Positions 4,086 through 5,277 of a stretch of 5,277 bases of DNA are shown in pieces (within the stretch, counting starts at the first letter, position 1; the number at the start of each line of letters is the position of its first letter). Made by a program: the position numbers and the translations under genes. The notes beneath the pieces were generated by a model that had not been told where the DNA came from, did not search any database, and worked only from the letters and a program-made list of their open reading frames with translations. The stretch spans positions 1 to 5,277 of the forward strand of contig CAZEBW010000138.1 in assembly GCA_964510205.1 (NCBI GenBank). Direction: 5' to 3'. This DNA is from CAZEBW01 sp964510205 (GTDB lineage Bacteria > Chloroflexota > Anaerolineae > VGOG01).

Positions 4086-4415
4086 ATGGAGGATCGTTTC
4101 AAGAAGTACGTCAGGGCTGCGGGCTTGCCGGACCAGGTCACGCCTCACACTCTTCGCCATTCTATCGCTGTTCACTACCTGATCAATGGGGCTCCTATCA
4201 CCTTTGTGCAGAACCTTTTGGGCCATGCGAGCTTGGCCACGACGGGGATCTACACTCAGCTCGCCGACACCATGACCAAAGAGATTGCTTTGAACACTCC
4301 GACGGCCCTGGATGAAGTGCTTCCCGCAGAAGAGGGGACGCTAAAGGAGCGGATAGCAGCGTACGAGGTAGAGCATGAGGAGTGGGACGCGTTGGCGGCG
4401 GAGTTGGTGAGGTAG
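4086..4415 (+). CDS. Tyrosine recombinase, C-terminal catalytic fragment (truncated)
   Basis: 109 residues matching only the end of a XerC/XerD-type integrase. HTLRHS gives the H21-x-x-R24 motif, LLGHASLATTGIYTQL gives H47 and the nucleophile Y56. The N-terminal DNA-binding domain, the first catalytic Arg and the beta-hairpin Lys are missing (full enzymes are about 300 residues). An in-frame TGA precedes the ATG by one codon and no ribosome site is present, so this is probably the surviving 3' end of a lost integrase gene rather than a working enzyme. Residues 72-109 are an acidic, helical extension (EEGTLKERIAAYEVEHEEW) beyond the usual end. The fragment may mark an old integration event next to the polysaccharide-type genes. 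A small stand-alone protein cannot be excluded. Confidence 0.82.
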   Translation: MEDRFKKYVRAAGLPDQVTPHTLRHSIAVHYLINGAPITFVQNLLGHASLATTGIYTQLADTMTKEIALNTPTALDEVLPAEEGTLKERIAAYEVEHEEWDALAAELVR

Positions 4416-4458
4416 AGGAGCGCAGCAAAGGGGGAACCTGGTGAACAGGAAGACGGGG

Positions 4459-4486
4459 TTGCAATGGGCGTGGAAACGAGTATAAT
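4459..4486 (+). promoter_or_regulatory. Sigma-70-type promoter for the downstream unit
   Basis: TTGCAA (4459-4464), 16-bp spacer, perfect TATAAT (4481-4486). The start should fall near 4493, about 60 nt before the small ORF and about 315 nt before the epimerase gene. It makes the epimerase cluster a separate transcription unit from the regulators upstream. Confidence 0.6.
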
Positions 4487-4553
4487 AGGGTTGGCGGAGA
4501 TGCCGCAGGAGGAGACAGGTAGGTGAGAGCAAGTATCGTTCGGGGGGTGAGCT

Positions 4554-4805
4554 ATGAGTCGAGCTGTCTGGCCTATGCCGGTCAGCGTGGAACAGATCGC
4601 TGTGGTTGTGCAGCGGATGAGCCCGGAGGAGCGGCGACGGTTGGTCGTCGCTGCCCGCCCCTACCTGAGCAGGGAAGCATGGGAGCGGAGGCTCGTCCTG
4701 AGCGGGGTCGAAGGGAGCAGGGGGCAGATGAGCAAGGGAGATAAGGGGAGCAAGGGCCGAGCGAGAAAAGTAACCATACAAGCGGGTAAGAAGCCAGGAG
4801 GCTAG
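4554..4805 (+). CDS. Small hypothetical protein with repeat-derived tail
   Basis: 83 residues, not recognised. The first 45 look genuine: SVEQIAVVVQRMSPEERRRL is a pair of charged amphipathic helices of the type found in small antitoxin-like or DNA-binding proteins, followed by VVAARPYLSREAWERR. From residue about 48 the sequence becomes LVLSGVEG followed by Gly/Lys/Ser-rich low complexity (KGDKGSKGRARK), which reads through a dispersed DNA repeat at 4693-4714. The original protein may therefore have been about 45-50 residues and extended by repeat insertion. The ATG follows a G-rich stretch (4541-4547) that could serve as ribosome site. The stop codon lies 3 nt before the epimerase ATG, consistent with translational coupling. 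Confidence 0.45.
   Translation: MSRAVWPMPVSVEQIAVVVQRMSPEERRRLVVAARPYLSREAWERRLVLSGVEGSRGQMSKGDKGSKGRARKVTIQAGKKPGG
4693..4714. repeat. Dispersed-repeat motif inside the small ORF
   Basis: The 22 bases starting TCGTCCTGAGC and ending GGTCGAAGG translate as LVLSGVEG on one strand and FDPAQDE on the other. From memory these peptides recur in unrelated predicted proteins of many environmental genomes because the DNA is an interspersed repeat. Only one copy lies in this window, so the claim rests on recall. Confidence 0.5.
4796..4801 (+). promoter_or_regulatory. Ribosome binding site of the epimerase gene (AGGAGG)
   Basis: Perfect AGGAGG, 7 nt before the ATG at 4809, overlapping the last codons of the preceding small ORF. 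It fixes the start of the epimerase gene. Confidence 0.85.
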
Positions 4806-4808
4806 CGA

Positions 4809-5277
4809 ATGAAAAGGGCGCTTGTCTGCGGCGCAGGTGGTTTTATTGGAGGCCACCTGGTAAAGAAACTGAAGAGAGAGGGCTACTGGGTGCGCGGCGT
4901 GGACATCAAGGAGCACGAGTTTGCGCCGACGCCGGCTGACGAGTTCCTGCTGTTGGACTTGCGCGACCCCCAAAACTGCCGGGCGGCCCTGACCCTGCCC
5001 GACGGTGGGGCATTCAAAGAAGTCTACCAGTTGGCCGCCGACATGGGCGGCATGGGCTTCATCTCCGTGGCCGAGTGCGAGGTGCTGCGCAACAACGCCC
5101 TGATTAACGTTCATATGACCCACACCGCCGCCGAGATGGGGGTGCCCCGCTACTTCTTCTCCTCGTCGGTGTGCGTCTACCGCGACATGCAGCCCGGCGA
5201 GCCCGCCCTGGACGAGGACGATGCTATCCCAGCAAACCCAGACAACGAGTATGGCTGGGAGAAGTTATATGCCGAGC
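4809..5277 (+). CDS. NAD-dependent sugar-nucleotide epimerase, GDP-mannose 3,5-epimerase-like (partial, 3' end off window)
   Basis: The first 156 residues of an extended short-chain dehydrogenase/reductase; full proteins of this family are about 310-370 residues. A Rossmann fold opens at once with VCGAGGFIGGHL (Gly 8, 11 and 14), D32 at the end of strand 2 binds the adenine ribose, then LLDLRD, and YQLAADMGGMGFIS at 73-86. The ADMGGMGFI stretch is characteristic of GDP-mannose 3,5-epimerases, which make GDP-L-galactose or GDP-gulose. The catalytic set is complete: Ser119/Ser120 in FFSSSVCVY and Y148-x-x-x-K152 in EYGWEKLYAE. It is cytoplasmic, with no signal peptide. The likely role is precursor supply for exopolysaccharide, capsule or O-antigen, and it is probably the first enzyme of a cluster beyond the window. 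Another nucleotide-sugar epimerase or dehydratase is possible because the substrate-binding half is not visible. Confidence 0.93.
   Translation, partial: MKRALVCGAGGFIGGHLVKKLKREGYWVRGVDIKEHEFAPTPADEFLLLDLRDPQNCRAALTLPDGGAFKEVYQLAADMGGMGFISVAECEVLRNNALINVHMTHTAAEMGVPRYFFSSSVCVYRDMQPGEPALDEDDAIPANPDNEYGWEKLYAE

Noticed and set aside
4341..5123. 260-residue minus-strand open frame
   Set aside because: It is antisense to the epimerase gene, which has a perfect ribosome site and a complete NAD-binding and catalytic motif set; the minus frame shows no family motifs and is rich in Pro, His, Leu and Ser.

Overview
The window looks like accessory DNA from a GC-rich bacterium, most probably a Chloroflexota (Anaerolineae-like) genome. 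That assignment is inferred from the gene types (PAS sensor relic, NarL-type regulator beside a NusG paralogue, GDP-mannose epimerase-like protein), from dense short inverted-repeat elements and from one dispersed-repeat motif I associate from memory with such genomes. No database check was possible.

Layout. (1) 1-1380: two small minus-strand helix-turn-helix proteins (76-462 and 920-1213) separated by a stretch with no convincing gene, which holds a 101-bp structured element with a clean 9-bp target duplication (698-798). The second HTH gene has a near-consensus promoter that diverges from an equally good plus-strand promoter; a 23-bp palindrome (1298-1320) contains both -35 boxes. (2) 1389-1839: the plus-strand promoter leads into a dead PAS sensor gene with a strong ribosome site. 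It is frameshifted near 1420, stopped by a 144-bp MITE-like insertion (1493-1636) with a perfect 9-bp target duplication, and decayed further downstream. (3) 1840-2284: non-coding regulatory and repeat DNA. It has four GGTACATT boxes in inverted and direct order, a consensus promoter whose predicted start falls on the first bases of a second copy of the 101-bp element (1975-2075), then a 100-bp element of another family (2134-2233). (4) 2285-4415: NarL/FixJ-type response regulator, RfaH/NusG-like elongation factor, another inverted-repeat element, a stand-alone receiver protein and the C-terminal end of a tyrosine recombinase. (5) 4459-5277: a new promoter, a small hypothetical ORF and the start of a GDP-mannose 3,5-epimerase-like sugar-nucleotide gene that runs off the window.

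How it fits together (inference): the response regulator and NusG-like factor resemble the regulatory head of an exopolysaccharide, capsule or O-antigen cluster, of which the epimerase is the first visible enzyme. The regulator has no intact kinase here; the only nearby candidate partner is the destroyed PAS gene, so it may be orphaned or take phosphate from a distant kinase. The region has been invaded by at least three families of short non-autonomous inverted-repeat elements, with no transposase in the window. They now occupy leaders and intergenic spaces, where they may affect transcription.
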